From: an uncultured Eubacteriales bacterium
GTDB taxonomy: Bacteria; Bacillota; Clostridia; Christensenellales; CAG-138
Direction: 5' to 3'
NCBI GenBank assembly: GCA_900546845.1
Contig: UREK01000005.1
Location: 1-64,000, forward strand
DNA: 64,000 nucleotides
Shown: positions 51,470 through 59,074 of the stretch, piece by piece
Layout: each line of letters starts with the position of its first letter
Position numbering within the stretch: the first letter of the stretch is position 1
Made by a program: the position numbers and the translations under genes
Notes under the pieces: model-generated
Told to the model about the DNA's origin: nothing
The model's database searches: none
Seen by the model: only the letters and a program-made list of their open reading frames with translations

Positions 51470-52243
51470 ATGCGCATCCTTTTTACAAATGATGATGGTG
51501 TCTTTTCCCCGGGGCTGCGTGCGTTGATTTTGGCGTTTGCGCGGGAAGGGGACGAGCTCTTTGTGTCCGCTCCCGATGCAGAGCGCAGCGGCGCGTCTCA
51601 TTCGTTTACCATGCTTATGCCCTTGCGTGCAAGGGAAGTCTTGATCCCCGGCGCAGAACAGGTTCCGGCATATGCGGTCTCTGGTACTCCGGTCGACTGC
51701 GTGAAGCTCGCCTATGGGAACCTTTTCCCGAAGCCGGACCTTTTGATCTCCGGGATTAATCTAGGCGCGAACCGGGGGACGGACATCTTTTATTCCGGTA
51801 CGGTCTCCGCGGCGATGGAGGGTGCGCTGCTCGGCATCCCTGCCGTCGCGGTATCCAATATCGCATGGCGGCCGCAGTGCTATGAAGCTGCCGTAGCGGG
51901 TGCGAGGCTCGCGGCATCTTTGCTTGAGCGCATGCCCGAACTCCGGTTGCTCAACGTGAACGCGCCGGATCTCCCGTTCGCGCAGGTGCGGGGCGCCCGC
52001 ATTACCCCTGCGGGCGTGCAGGAATACGAAGCCCGCTATGAAGAGAGGACCGACCCCTATGGTCAGAAATATTACTGGGCTCCAGCCGGGAGGCGCAACC
52101 CCTGTCGGCCAGATGACGATTGTGACGAGCGGTGGACGAAAGAGGGATTTATTGCGATCACGCCGCTTGCTACGAACATGACGGATGAGGGAGTACTATT
52201 TCGCTTGCAGGCGCTGCAAAAAGAGTTGACATTGGAGTCATGA
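51470..52243 (+). CDS. surE: 5'/3'-nucleotidase SurE
   Basis: 257-residue metal-dependent nucleotidase. The N-terminal ILFTNDDGVFSPGLRAL carries the Asp-Asp metal site; SGTPVDCVKLAYG, SGINLGANRGTDIFYSGTVSAAMEG-type sequence and the C-terminal ITPLATNMTD are conserved. It dephosphorylates nucleoside monophosphates and short polyphosphates. GGAG lies 10 bases before ATG 51470. The RpiR gene begins around its stop. Confidence 0.95.
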   Translation: MRILFTNDDGVFSPGLRALILAFAREGDELFVSAPDAERSGASHSFTMLMPLRAREVLIPGAEQVPAYAVSGTPVDCVKLAYGNLFPKPDLLISGINLGANRGTDIFYSGTVSAAMEGALLGIPAVAVSNIAWRPQCYEAAVAGARLAASLLERMPELRLLNVNAPDLPFAQVRGARITPAGVQEYEARYEERTDPYGQKYYWAPAGRRNPCRPDDDCDERWTKEGFIAITPLATNMTDEGVLFRLQALQKELTLES

Positions 52244-52254
52244 GGATAGCGTAT

Positions 52255-53130
52255 ATGCCTAACATGGAAGAAAACGACCTGCTGCTGAAGCTGAATCAGG
52301 CTTATAAATCCCTCAGCAAGGGGCAGAAGCAGCTTGCAAACTACATCATGGAAAACTATGACCGCGCTGCGTTTATCACGGCCTCAAAGATGGGGCGCAT
52401 TGTCGGCGTAAGCGAATCCACGGTGGTGCGCTTTGCATACGCGCTTGGGTACGACGGTTATCCGGAGCTGCAAAAGTCCCTGCAGGAGTTGATCCGGAAC
52501 AAGCTCACGAGCGTGCAGCGCATCCAGCTTACCTCTGATTTGAAGCAGGACGATGTGCTCAAATCCGTTTTGAAGGCGGATATGGCCAACATCCGCGCTA
52601 CGATCGATTCGATCGACAACACGGCGTTCAACGCGTCTATTGATGCGCTTCTTAGCGCGGAACGGGTGTACATCGTTGGCGTACGCAGCGCAGCGCCGCT
52701 TGCACAATTCCTTTCTTACTATTTAAATTTTGTTTTCGACAATGTAATCACCGTGAACATGATCGTGAGCGACGCTTATGAAAGCATGGTGCGCATCGGT
52801 GCGAATGACGTTTGCGTCGGTATCAGCTTCCCCCGCTATTCGCGCCGCACTATCGAGGCGCTTTCGTTTGCCAAAAGCCGCGGCGCAAAGCTGATCGCCA
52901 TTACGGACAGCGCGTTTTCCCCGCTTGCGGAGCTTGCGGATCATGCGCTGATCGCCCGCAGTGATATGGCGTCCTTCGCGGATTCGCTCGCCGCGCCGCT
53001 GAGCCTCATCAACGCGATCATCGTGGCCGCAAGCCTGCAACGTAAGGATGAGGTTTACGAGCGTTTCAGCCAGCTCGAGGGAATCTGGGGGCGGCAGAAC
53101 GTTTACGTGACCAAGGAAAACGAGAACTGA
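52255..53130 (+). CDS. MurR/RpiR-family transcriptional regulator
   Basis: 291-residue regulator with an N-terminal helix-turn-helix domain (LSKGQKQLANYIMENYDRAAF and SKMGRIVGVSESTVVRFAYALGY) and a C-terminal SIS sugar-phosphate-binding domain (about 110-250, including VYIVGVRSAAPLA, ISFPRYSRRTIEAL and AKLIAITDS). I choose ATG 52255 with GAGG 9 bases upstream; the ATG at 52240 overlaps the surE stop but lies only 2 bases from a GGAG. No sugar-phosphate operon is adjacent, so its ligand and targets are unknown. Confidence 0.92.
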   Translation: MPNMEENDLLLKLNQAYKSLSKGQKQLANYIMENYDRAAFITASKMGRIVGVSESTVVRFAYALGYDGYPELQKSLQELIRNKLTSVQRIQLTSDLKQDDVLKSVLKADMANIRATIDSIDNTAFNASIDALLSAERVYIVGVRSAAPLAQFLSYYLNFVFDNVITVNMIVSDAYESMVRIGANDVCVGISFPRYSRRTIEALSFAKSRGAKLIAITDSAFSPLAELADHALIARSDMASFADSLAAPLSLINAIIVAASLQRKDEVYERFSQLEGIWGRQNVYVTKENEN

Positions 53131-53134
53131 CGCG

Positions 53135-53779
53135 ATGAAGCTGATTTTGATAAGGCACGGCAGAACAGAATGGAACGTGCAGGGCAGAGTACAGGGACGG
53201 ACGGACATCCCGCTCGATACGACTGGCCGGGCACAGGCAGAGGCGATTGCAAGGCGGCTTGCCGGCATTCATTTGGATGCGGTCTACGCAAGCCCGCTCT
53301 CTCGCGCACGGGACACGGCGCAAGCGGTTGCAGCGCACCATGCCTGTGGTGTCCGCATCGCGCAGGAGCTGACCGAGATCAACTTCGGGGCTTGGGAAGG
53401 GAAGACCGGGCGCGAATTGGAAACGCAATACGCGGCCCTTTGGCAAGATTGGAACTGGATTCTCCATCCGGAAATCTGCAGGGAAATGGGAGCGGAACCG
53501 GCGGATGATATCCTTGCCCGTGTATTGCTCTGTGTACAAAGTGTCCTAGCAGCGCACCCGGAAGAGGCAACGGTAGTGCTTGTGAGCCATACGATGCCGA
53601 TCAAGCTCCTTACGGCACACATGATCGGCCTCCCGGCAGCGAAGATCCGCGCACTCAAGCTGGCAAATTGCAGCTATACAGAGCTGGCCGTGCGGGATAC
53701 AGGCCGTGCAGAGCTTTGGACCTGGAACGATACGGCTCATCTGCATGGGGGATGCCTGCAAAGGGGTGAGGCGTTGTGA
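53135..53779 (+). CDS. Histidine phosphatase family protein
   Basis: 214-residue member of the phosphoglycerate mutase-like superfamily. The catalytic RHG is in LIRHGRTEWNVQGRVQGRTD (about 5-24), VYASPLSRARDTA follows, EINFGAWEGKTGREL contains the acid residue and VVLVSHTMPIKLL the second histidine. The EINFGAWEG pattern is also found in CobC alpha-ribazole phosphatases, but no cobalamin genes are nearby, so a generic phosphatase call is safer. The GTG of the next gene overlaps its stop. Confidence 0.92.
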   Translation: MKLILIRHGRTEWNVQGRVQGRTDIPLDTTGRAQAEAIARRLAGIHLDAVYASPLSRARDTAQAVAAHHACGVRIAQELTEINFGAWEGKTGRELETQYAALWQDWNWILHPEICREMGAEPADDILARVLLCVQSVLAAHPEEATVVLVSHTMPIKLLTAHMIGLPAAKIRALKLANCSYTELAVRDTGRAELWTWNDTAHLHGGCLQRGEAL

Positions 53780-54999
53780 AAAGAGTTGCTGTGATCGGCG
53801 GCGGACCGGCAGGCATGCTGGCAGCCGCAATGGCTGCGGAGCGCGGCTACGCCGTAACCTTGTTTGAAAAGAACGAGAAACTTGGCAAAAAACTGTTCAT
53901 TACCGGGAAAGGCCGCTGCAACATCACGAATGCAGCCGAACCAGACGCGTTTTTCAAAAACATTCCGCGCAATCCCAAGTTTTTGTACAGCGCGCTGTAT
54001 GGATACACGAATGAGGATGTGATTGCCCTGCTCGGGCGCTTGGGTGTTCCCACAAAAACGGAGCGCGGTGGGCGCGTATTCCCGGCTTCCGACAAATCCA
54101 GCGATGTAATTCGCGCTTTCGCCTCATATGTGAAGCAGGCGGGGGCTGCGGTACGCCTGAACACGCAGGTCGATTCTGCCACGCAAGCCGATGGGGGCGG
54201 GTTCCAGCTCAGCGTGGGAGGAGAGACGCTTTTTTTTGACGCGCTTATCATCGCAACGGGCGGCGTGAGCTACCCGAGCACCGGCTCCACAGGTGATGGG
54301 TATCGCTTTGCCCATGTGTTCGGCCACACGGTGACCGAGATCCAACCGGCGCTAATTCCGCTTGAAACAGAAGATGAGTGGCCCAAGACGCTTTCCGGCC
54401 TCTCCCTGCGCAATGTCACGCTCCGCGCATACAACAAAAAGGGAAAGCTCGCGTTTGAGGAGCTCGGTGAAATGCTTTTCACGCATTTTGGCGTCTCTGG
54501 GCCGCTCGTGCTCAGCGCGAGCAGCTTCCTGCCGGGGAATCCTGCGGGCGCAAAACTCAGCATTGACTTAAAACCCGGCCTCACACCGGAAGAACTAGAC
54601 CGCCGCTTATTGCGGGATTTTGAGGGGAACATCCGCCGGCGCTTTGCCAACGCGCTCGATGCGCTCCTGCCGCAGAGGTTGATCCCAATCGTTGTCGCGC
54701 AAAGTGGAATTTCTGGGGAAACGCCGGTGCATCAGGTGACGCGGGAGCAACGGCAAGGGTTCGTTGCGTTGCTCAAAGCGCTTCCGCTCACGGTCAAGCG
54801 CGCCCTGCCGGTCGAGCAGGCGATCATCACGCGCGGCGGGGTTTCGGTGAAGGAGATCAACCCATCCACGATGGAATCAAAGCTTGTGCCCGGGCTGTAT
54901 TTCGTAGGCGAGGTCATCGACGTAGACGCCTGCACGGGCGGTTATAATCTGCAAATTGCCTGCTCTACGGGAGCGTTGGCGGGAAGGTCGGTAGAATAA
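53776..54999 (+). CDS. HI0933/YhiN-family flavoprotein
   Basis: 407-residue FAD-binding protein. The N-terminal VAVIGGGPAGMLAAAMAAERG is the dinucleotide-binding fold; KKLFITGKGRCNITNA is highly characteristic of the family, and ATGGVSYPSTGSTGDGYRFA and the C-terminal GEVIDVDACTGGYNLQIA complete the pattern. The start is GTG 53776, overlapping the upstream stop (GTGA), after AAAGGGGTGAGG. Physiological reaction unknown. The order flavoprotein-cmk-plsC-ispH is common in Clostridia. Confidence 0.93.
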   Translation: MKRVAVIGGGPAGMLAAAMAAERGYAVTLFEKNEKLGKKLFITGKGRCNITNAAEPDAFFKNIPRNPKFLYSALYGYTNEDVIALLGRLGVPTKTERGGRVFPASDKSSDVIRAFASYVKQAGAAVRLNTQVDSATQADGGGFQLSVGGETLFFDALIIATGGVSYPSTGSTGDGYRFAHVFGHTVTEIQPALIPLETEDEWPKTLSGLSLRNVTLRAYNKKGKLAFEELGEMLFTHFGVSGPLVLSASSFLPGNPAGAKLSIDLKPGLTPEELDRRLLRDFEGNIRRRFANALDALLPQRLIPIVVAQSGISGETPVHQVTREQRQGFVALLKALPLTVKRALPVEQAIITRGGVSVKEINPSTMESKLVPGLYFVGEVIDVDACTGGYNLQIACSTGALAGRSVE

Positions 55000-55002
55000 A
55001 TC

Positions 55003-55686
55003 ATGAAGAACAAACGCATCAACATCGCCATTGACGGCCCTGCGGGCGCAGGAAAGAGCACGATTGCCCGCATGGTTGCGCAGGAGCTTTCCATCCTGCA
55101 TCTGGATACGGGCGCAATGTACCGTGCGATGGCGCTTAAGGCGCTGCGCCGTGGGATTGAACCGAGCGATGCGGCGGATGTACTCCCTCTTTTGCCGGAA
55201 ACGGAAGTCACCGTGGAAAACGTTGACGGCGTGCAGCACACTTATCTCGATGGGGAGGATGTTTCCGCCGTGATCCGTACACCGGAGGTTTCCAAGGGCG
55301 CTTCGGACATCGGTGTGATTCCACAGGTGCGCATAAAACTAGCCGAGAGCCAGCGGCAGTTCGCGCAGGAGCACGACGTGATTATGGATGGCCGCGAGAT
55401 CGGTTCGTTTGTGCTGCCGGATGCGCCCTATAAGTTTTACGTGACCGCATCCGTGGGTGAGCGCGCGCGCAGGCGTTTGTTGGAATTGCAGGAAAAGGGC
55501 CTCGGAATGGATAAGACGCTTTCTTCGCTGCAGGATGAGATCCTCGCCCGCGACCATACGGACAGCACGCGGGCGTTTGCGCCGCTTGTGCGTGTGCCGG
55601 AAGCCGTTCTGATCGACACCACGAACATGAGCGCCGCGGAAGCCGCTGCGGAAGTGCTCCGCCACGTTGAGGGGGATGAAAAGTAA
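55003..55686 (+). CDS. cmk: Cytidylate kinase
   Basis: 227-residue CMP/dCMP kinase. The P-loop GPAGAGKSTIARMVA (about 11-25), LDTGAMYRAMALKAL and DGREIGSFVLPDA are conserved. It starts 3 bases after the flavoprotein gene. cmk-plsC-ispH/rpsA is a classic cluster, in which cmk lies upstream of the S1 gene. Confidence 0.97.
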   Translation: MKNKRINIAIDGPAGAGKSTIARMVAQELSILHLDTGAMYRAMALKALRRGIEPSDAADVLPLLPETEVTVENVDGVQHTYLDGEDVSAVIRTPEVSKGASDIGVIPQVRIKLAESQRQFAQEHDVIMDGREIGSFVLPDAPYKFYVTASVGERARRRLLELQEKGLGMDKTLSSLQDEILARDHTDSTRAFAPLVRVPEAVLIDTTNMSAAEAAAEVLRHVEGDEK

Positions 55687-55692
55687 AGGCCT

Positions 55693-56295
55693 ATGCTGTA
55701 TCTTTTGATCAAATGGACGATCGGGCAGTTGATCCTGCTCGTGACGCGGCCGATCGTCTATGGAAGACAAAACCTGCGCGTAAAAGGGAAGGCTATCTTC
55801 ATCGCCAACCACCGTTCCATGTGGGACCCGCTGATACTCGCCCTGATTTCGCCGCGCAACATCCATTTTATGGCAAAAAAAGAGCTGTTTGAATCCAAGA
55901 TAGGCAACTTTTTTTTTCGCTCGTTGTATGCATTCCCGGTAAACCGGCGCAATGTGGATTTGCAGTCTCTGAAAAATGCGTTGAAAGTGCTTGATAAGGG
56001 GGAAGTATTCGGCATTTTCCCGGAGGGGAAGCGCGCTGTTACGGATTCCCTCGATGAATTTGAAAAGGGCGCGGCATTCCTGGCGATCCGTTCCGGTGCA
56101 CCGGTCATTCCTATTTATATACATCCGGATACGTCGCGCCAGCTCCGTCCAGTGATGCTTGTCGGCAAGCCAATCGACGTAAGCTCTATCGTCGCAGCTG
56201 TGAACAAGTCCTCCCTCATCGAAGTGGTGACCGACGAGCTCTCGGATTCCATTGATGCGCTCCGGGCGGAATTGGAGGAACTCTATTGCGGATAA
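55693..56295 (+). CDS. plsC: 1-acyl-glycerol-3-phosphate acyltransferase
   Basis: 200-residue PlsC-type acyltransferase making phosphatidic acid. The HX4D motif is NHRSMWDP (about 38-45); FPVNRRNVD, FPEGKR near 112-117 and GAPVIPIYI are the other acyltransferase blocks. A hydrophobic N-terminus suggests membrane attachment. The ispH-rpsA frame begins 10 bases before its stop. Confidence 0.95.
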   Translation: MLYLLIKWTIGQLILLVTRPIVYGRQNLRVKGKAIFIANHRSMWDPLILALISPRNIHFMAKKELFESKIGNFFFRSLYAFPVNRRNVDLQSLKNALKVLDKGEVFGIFPEGKRAVTDSLDEFEKGAAFLAIRSGAPVIPIYIHPDTSRQLRPVMLVGKPIDVSSIVAAVNKSSLIEVVTDELSDSIDALRAELEELYCG

Positions 56296-58586
56296 AGGTG
56301 GCGGAACATATCGGCTTTTGCTTTGGCGTGCGCCGGGCGATCGAAATGGCGGAGCAGGCTGCCGCCGCGCATGGAAAAGTGTATACCTTTGGCGCGTTGA
56401 TCCACAACGCCGCGGTTGTGAGGCGGCTTACAGATGAGGGCGTTATTACGGCGGAATCGCTTCAGGAGATTCCACCGGGTTCCCATGTGGTAATCCGGTC
56501 GCATGGCGTGCCGCCGGAAACCTATTCGGCATGTGTGGCGCGTGGGCTTAGCATAATTGATGCGACCTGCCCGTTTGTGCAGCGAATCCATGAGATCGCT
56601 CTGGAGGAGACCCGCGCTGGGCGCTGTGTGATGATCGTGGGTGATCCGGAGCACCCGGAGTGCATCGGCATCAATGGCTGCTGCGGAGGGAATGCGTGCT
56701 TTGTCCGTAAACCGGGGGACGTACTGGCGCTCTCTGAAGCAGAAGCGGTTTCCCTGCTCGCACAGACGACGACCTCCGTTTCCCTGTTTGAGGCAGCGGA
56801 GGAGCTGGCTCGGAAACGCTACGTGGATCTATGCGTATTCCGCACCATATGCAGCACCACAGAGGCGCGCCAAAAAGAGGCGGAAGAATTGAGCAAAACG
56901 TGTACCCGGATGATCGTGATCGGGGATGAAAATAGCTCAAACACGCAGAAATTGCTTTCCGTTTGCAAAAAACATTGTAAACAGTTGCAATCAATCGCAA
57001 AACATAGCGAACTTTCACTTGAAAAAATCCATGTGAATGATATAATAGGTATTGTTTCAGGCGCTTCCGCGCCGGATTGGATAATTAGGGAGGTTATAAC
57101 TAGGATGAGCGAACTGGAAAAGACGATGGCTGAGAATCCCGTAGAAAACAGTGAGGTAAAAACGGAAGCAACAGCTACCGTCGAAGAGCCCGCCGTGGCG
57201 GCCCCCACTGAGGAGACTGCTGTGGAGACTGCAACCGAACAGAACGAGAACACAGATCCCAACTTTGCAGAAGCGTTCGAAAAGACCCTTGTCAGGATTC
57301 GGAATGGTCAGATCCTGACCGGATCGGTTGTGCAAATTGTGGATGGTGAAGTGTGCGTGAACATCGGTTATAAGTCTGATGGGTTCATTCCTCGTAGCGA
57401 GTTTTCGGCCGATGCGGATGTAAATCCCGCAGACGTGGTAAATGTCGGTGACCAGATCGAGGTGGAAGTCCTCAAGGTCAACGACGGCGAAGGCAACGTT
57501 CTGCTTTCCCGCAAGAACGTTGAAAGCAAGAAGATGTGGGACAACCTTGTTCAGGATGAGAATATTCAGGATAAAGTATTCGAAGGCGTTGGCAAGGAAG
57601 TTGTTAAAGGCGGCCTGATCGCTACGATCGACGGCGTGCGCGCGTTCATCCCCGCATCCCAGCTTTCCACCAAGTATATCGAGAACATCAGCGAATTCGT
57701 AGGCCAGCCCATCAAGCTCAAGGTCATCGAGGTCGATAAAGCCCGCAAGCGCATTGTCGCTTCTCACAAGGCAGTGATGCTGGCAGAAGCGGAAGAAGCG
57801 CGCAAGCAGAAGTGGGCTCAGCTTGAGGTTGGCGCGAAGGTCAAGGGCGTTGTACGCAGGATCACCGATTTCGGTGCGTTCGTTGACATCGGCGGCATCG
57901 ATGGCCTTGTCCATGTGACGGATGTTGCGTGGGGACGCGTAAAGCATCCTTCCGATGTGCTTTCCATTGGCCAAGAGATCGAAGTCCTGATCCGCGATGT
58001 GGATGTAGAGCGCCAGCGCGTTTCCCTTGGATATAAGCAGCTTCAGCCTAAGCCTTGGACGATGGCCGACCAGAAGTATCCCGTCGGCACGATCGTGGAA
58101 GGCAAAGTCGTGCGAATCGTCCCCTTTGGCGCGTTTGTGGCGCTTGAGCCGACGATTGATGGCCTTATCCATATCTCGCAGGTTGGCGTAAAGCGCATTG
58201 TGAAGGTGGAAGATGAAATCAACGTAGGAGACATTGTGCGTTGCAAGGTGCTCGATGTTAACCCTGAGGCGAAGCGCATCAGCCTGAGCCGCCGCGAGGT
58301 TATCCTGGAGGAGAACCCTGAGATCGCAGAAGAGCTCGCCAAGGAAAAGGCGGAACGCGAGCGCATCGCAGCAGAGCGTGCGGAGCAGCGTGCAGCGGCT
58401 TCCGAGTCTGCCCGCCAGCCGCAGCAGAACCGTTCCGAGCGCCGCGAGCGTCCGGAGCGCAGTGAGCGCCGTGAGCGTCCGCGCCGTGAGGATGCGGATT
58501 ACGATTTGCCGCCGGTTCAGTCTGCAACGACCTCCCTTGCGGATCTGTTTGCTGGCTTCACCGCAAGCAACGATGAAGAAAAGTAA
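56286..58586 (+). CDS. ispH-rpsA: IspH-ribosomal protein S1 fusion
   Basis: 766-residue fusion. Residues 1-272 are 4-hydroxy-3-methylbut-2-enyl diphosphate reductase, with iron-sulfur ligands Cys12, Cys95 and Cys189 and histidines 40, 73 and 123; it catalyses the last step of the MEP pathway. Residues 274-766 are S1: an acidic leader, four S1 RNA-binding repeats (about 335-405, 420-490, 508-577 and 593-663) and an Arg/Glu-rich tail (about 715-740) before a final hydrophobic patch. The start is TTG 56286 after GGAGG at 7 bases. Such fusions are known in Clostridia. A promoter, RBS and ATG (57105) inside the fusion could also make S1 alone. Confidence 0.96.
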   Translation: MRIKVAEHIGFCFGVRRAIEMAEQAAAAHGKVYTFGALIHNAAVVRRLTDEGVITAESLQEIPPGSHVVIRSHGVPPETYSACVARGLSIIDATCPFVQRIHEIALEETRAGRCVMIVGDPEHPECIGINGCCGGNACFVRKPGDVLALSEAEAVSLLAQTTTSVSLFEAAEELARKRYVDLCVFRTICSTTEARQKEAEELSKTCTRMIVIGDENSSNTQKLLSVCKKHCKQLQSIAKHSELSLEKIHVNDIIGIVSGASAPDWIIREVITRMSELEKTMAENPVENSEVKTEATATVEEPAVAAPTEETAVETATEQNENTDPNFAEAFEKTLVRIRNGQILTGSVVQIVDGEVCVNIGYKSDGFIPRSEFSADADVNPADVVNVGDQIEVEVLKVNDGEGNVLLSRKNVESKKMWDNLVQDENIQDKVFEGVGKEVVKGGLIATIDGVRAFIPASQLSTKYIENISEFVGQPIKLKVIEVDKARKRIVASHKAVMLAEAEEARKQKWAQLEVGAKVKGVVRRITDFGAFVDIGGIDGLVHVTDVAWGRVKHPSDVLSIGQEIEVLIRDVDVERQRVSLGYKQLQPKPWTMADQKYPVGTIVEGKVVRIVPFGAFVALEPTIDGLIHISQVGVKRIVKVEDEINVGDIVRCKVLDVNPEAKRISLSRREVILEENPEIAEELAKEKAERERIAAERAEQRAAASESARQPQQNRSERRERPERSERRERPRREDADYDLPPVQSATTSLADLFAGFTASNDEEK
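57019..57107 (+). promoter_or_regulatory. Internal promoter and ribosome site for stand-alone S1
   Basis: TTGAAA (57019-57024), 16 bases, TATAAT (57041-57046) lies inside the ispH part. It is followed by GGGAGG (57088-57093) and, 11 bases on, an in-frame ATG (57105) exactly where S1-type sequence begins. The local sequence is more A/T-rich than its surroundings. Confidence 0.65.
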
Positions 58587-58609
58587 ATTTAACTAAAATT
58601 TCAACAACG

Positions 58610-58641
58610 GGGCTGTCCTTCATGGGCGGCCCTGGCTTTTT
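58610..58641 (+). terminator. Terminator after ispH-rpsA
   Basis: GGGCTGTCC and GGGCGGCCC pair through a 9-bp stem with two G-U pairs and a 5-base loop, followed by TGGCTTTTT. Confidence 0.75.
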
Positions 58642-58663
58642 ATATATAAACAAGGAAGGGAGG

Positions 58664-58951
58664 ATGATAGTTAGGCAGGATCCTGTAAAGCAGGCTCAGT
58701 TGAGGCTTTTCCACAAACCAGCGGAACGCGACGCTCTATGTGCAGCCAAACGCGGAATCGGCTTGCAAATAGCTAGGCAAGCGGGATCTGAAACTTTCGG
58801 AAGCCATGTTTCATGCTACGGAGCAGAAATATGGCCTAAACTCAAGGGAAGGAAAGAGGAGGTCCCATATTCCAACTATCTGCGAATCGACAATACTGTG
58901 CTTGCGCCGCAGACCGTCGCCGCAATCATTGCAGAACGTTTTCAATTATGA
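58664..58951 (+). pseudogene. Degenerate ORF, possible cytidylate-kinase-like remnant
   Basis: A 95-codon frame runs from ATG 58664. Its end, YLRIDNTVLAPQTVAAIIAERF, resembles the end of cytidylate-kinase-like family proteins (a tyrosine-rich turn followed by a short strand and an xTVxxII helix). KRGIGLQIARQ near the middle recalls the GG-R-x-IG-x-x-x-A segment that follows the P-loop in that family, but the P-loop itself is missing. An overlapping frame (58806-59036) contains ATEQKYGLNSREGKRR, similar to the LID region, so a frameshifted and deleted gene would explain both. The evidence is weak; a real small protein is possible. Confidence 0.35.
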
Positions 58952-59013
58952 GGAAAACTTTGTCGGAATCACGCTTTCTATGGGAGTGAAACCTCTGGAG
59001 GCGCTTTTTATGC

Positions 59014-59042
59014 TTTCAACAGAACGGAAAATATAGTATAAT
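59014..59042 (+). promoter_or_regulatory. ftsK promoter
   Basis: A perfect -10 TATAAT (59037-59042) 33 bases before ftsK; the -35 is poor (TTTCAA at 59014-59019). Confidence 0.5.
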
Positions 59043-59074
59043 ATTATTCGTATGGCGCTATGAGGTGATGAAAG

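Larger units (their letters stand above)
58587..59074 (+). other. Long gap between ispH-rpsA and ftsK
   Basis: 488 bases with the S1 terminator at the left, the degenerate ORF in the middle and the ftsK promoter at the right. Nothing else is recognisable. Confidence 0.6.

Noticed and set aside
58806..59036. 76-codon plus-strand ORF before ftsK as an independent gene
   Set aside because: It has no ribosome site, overlaps another frame with similarity to the same family, and runs into the ftsK promoter; it is better treated as part of a decayed region.
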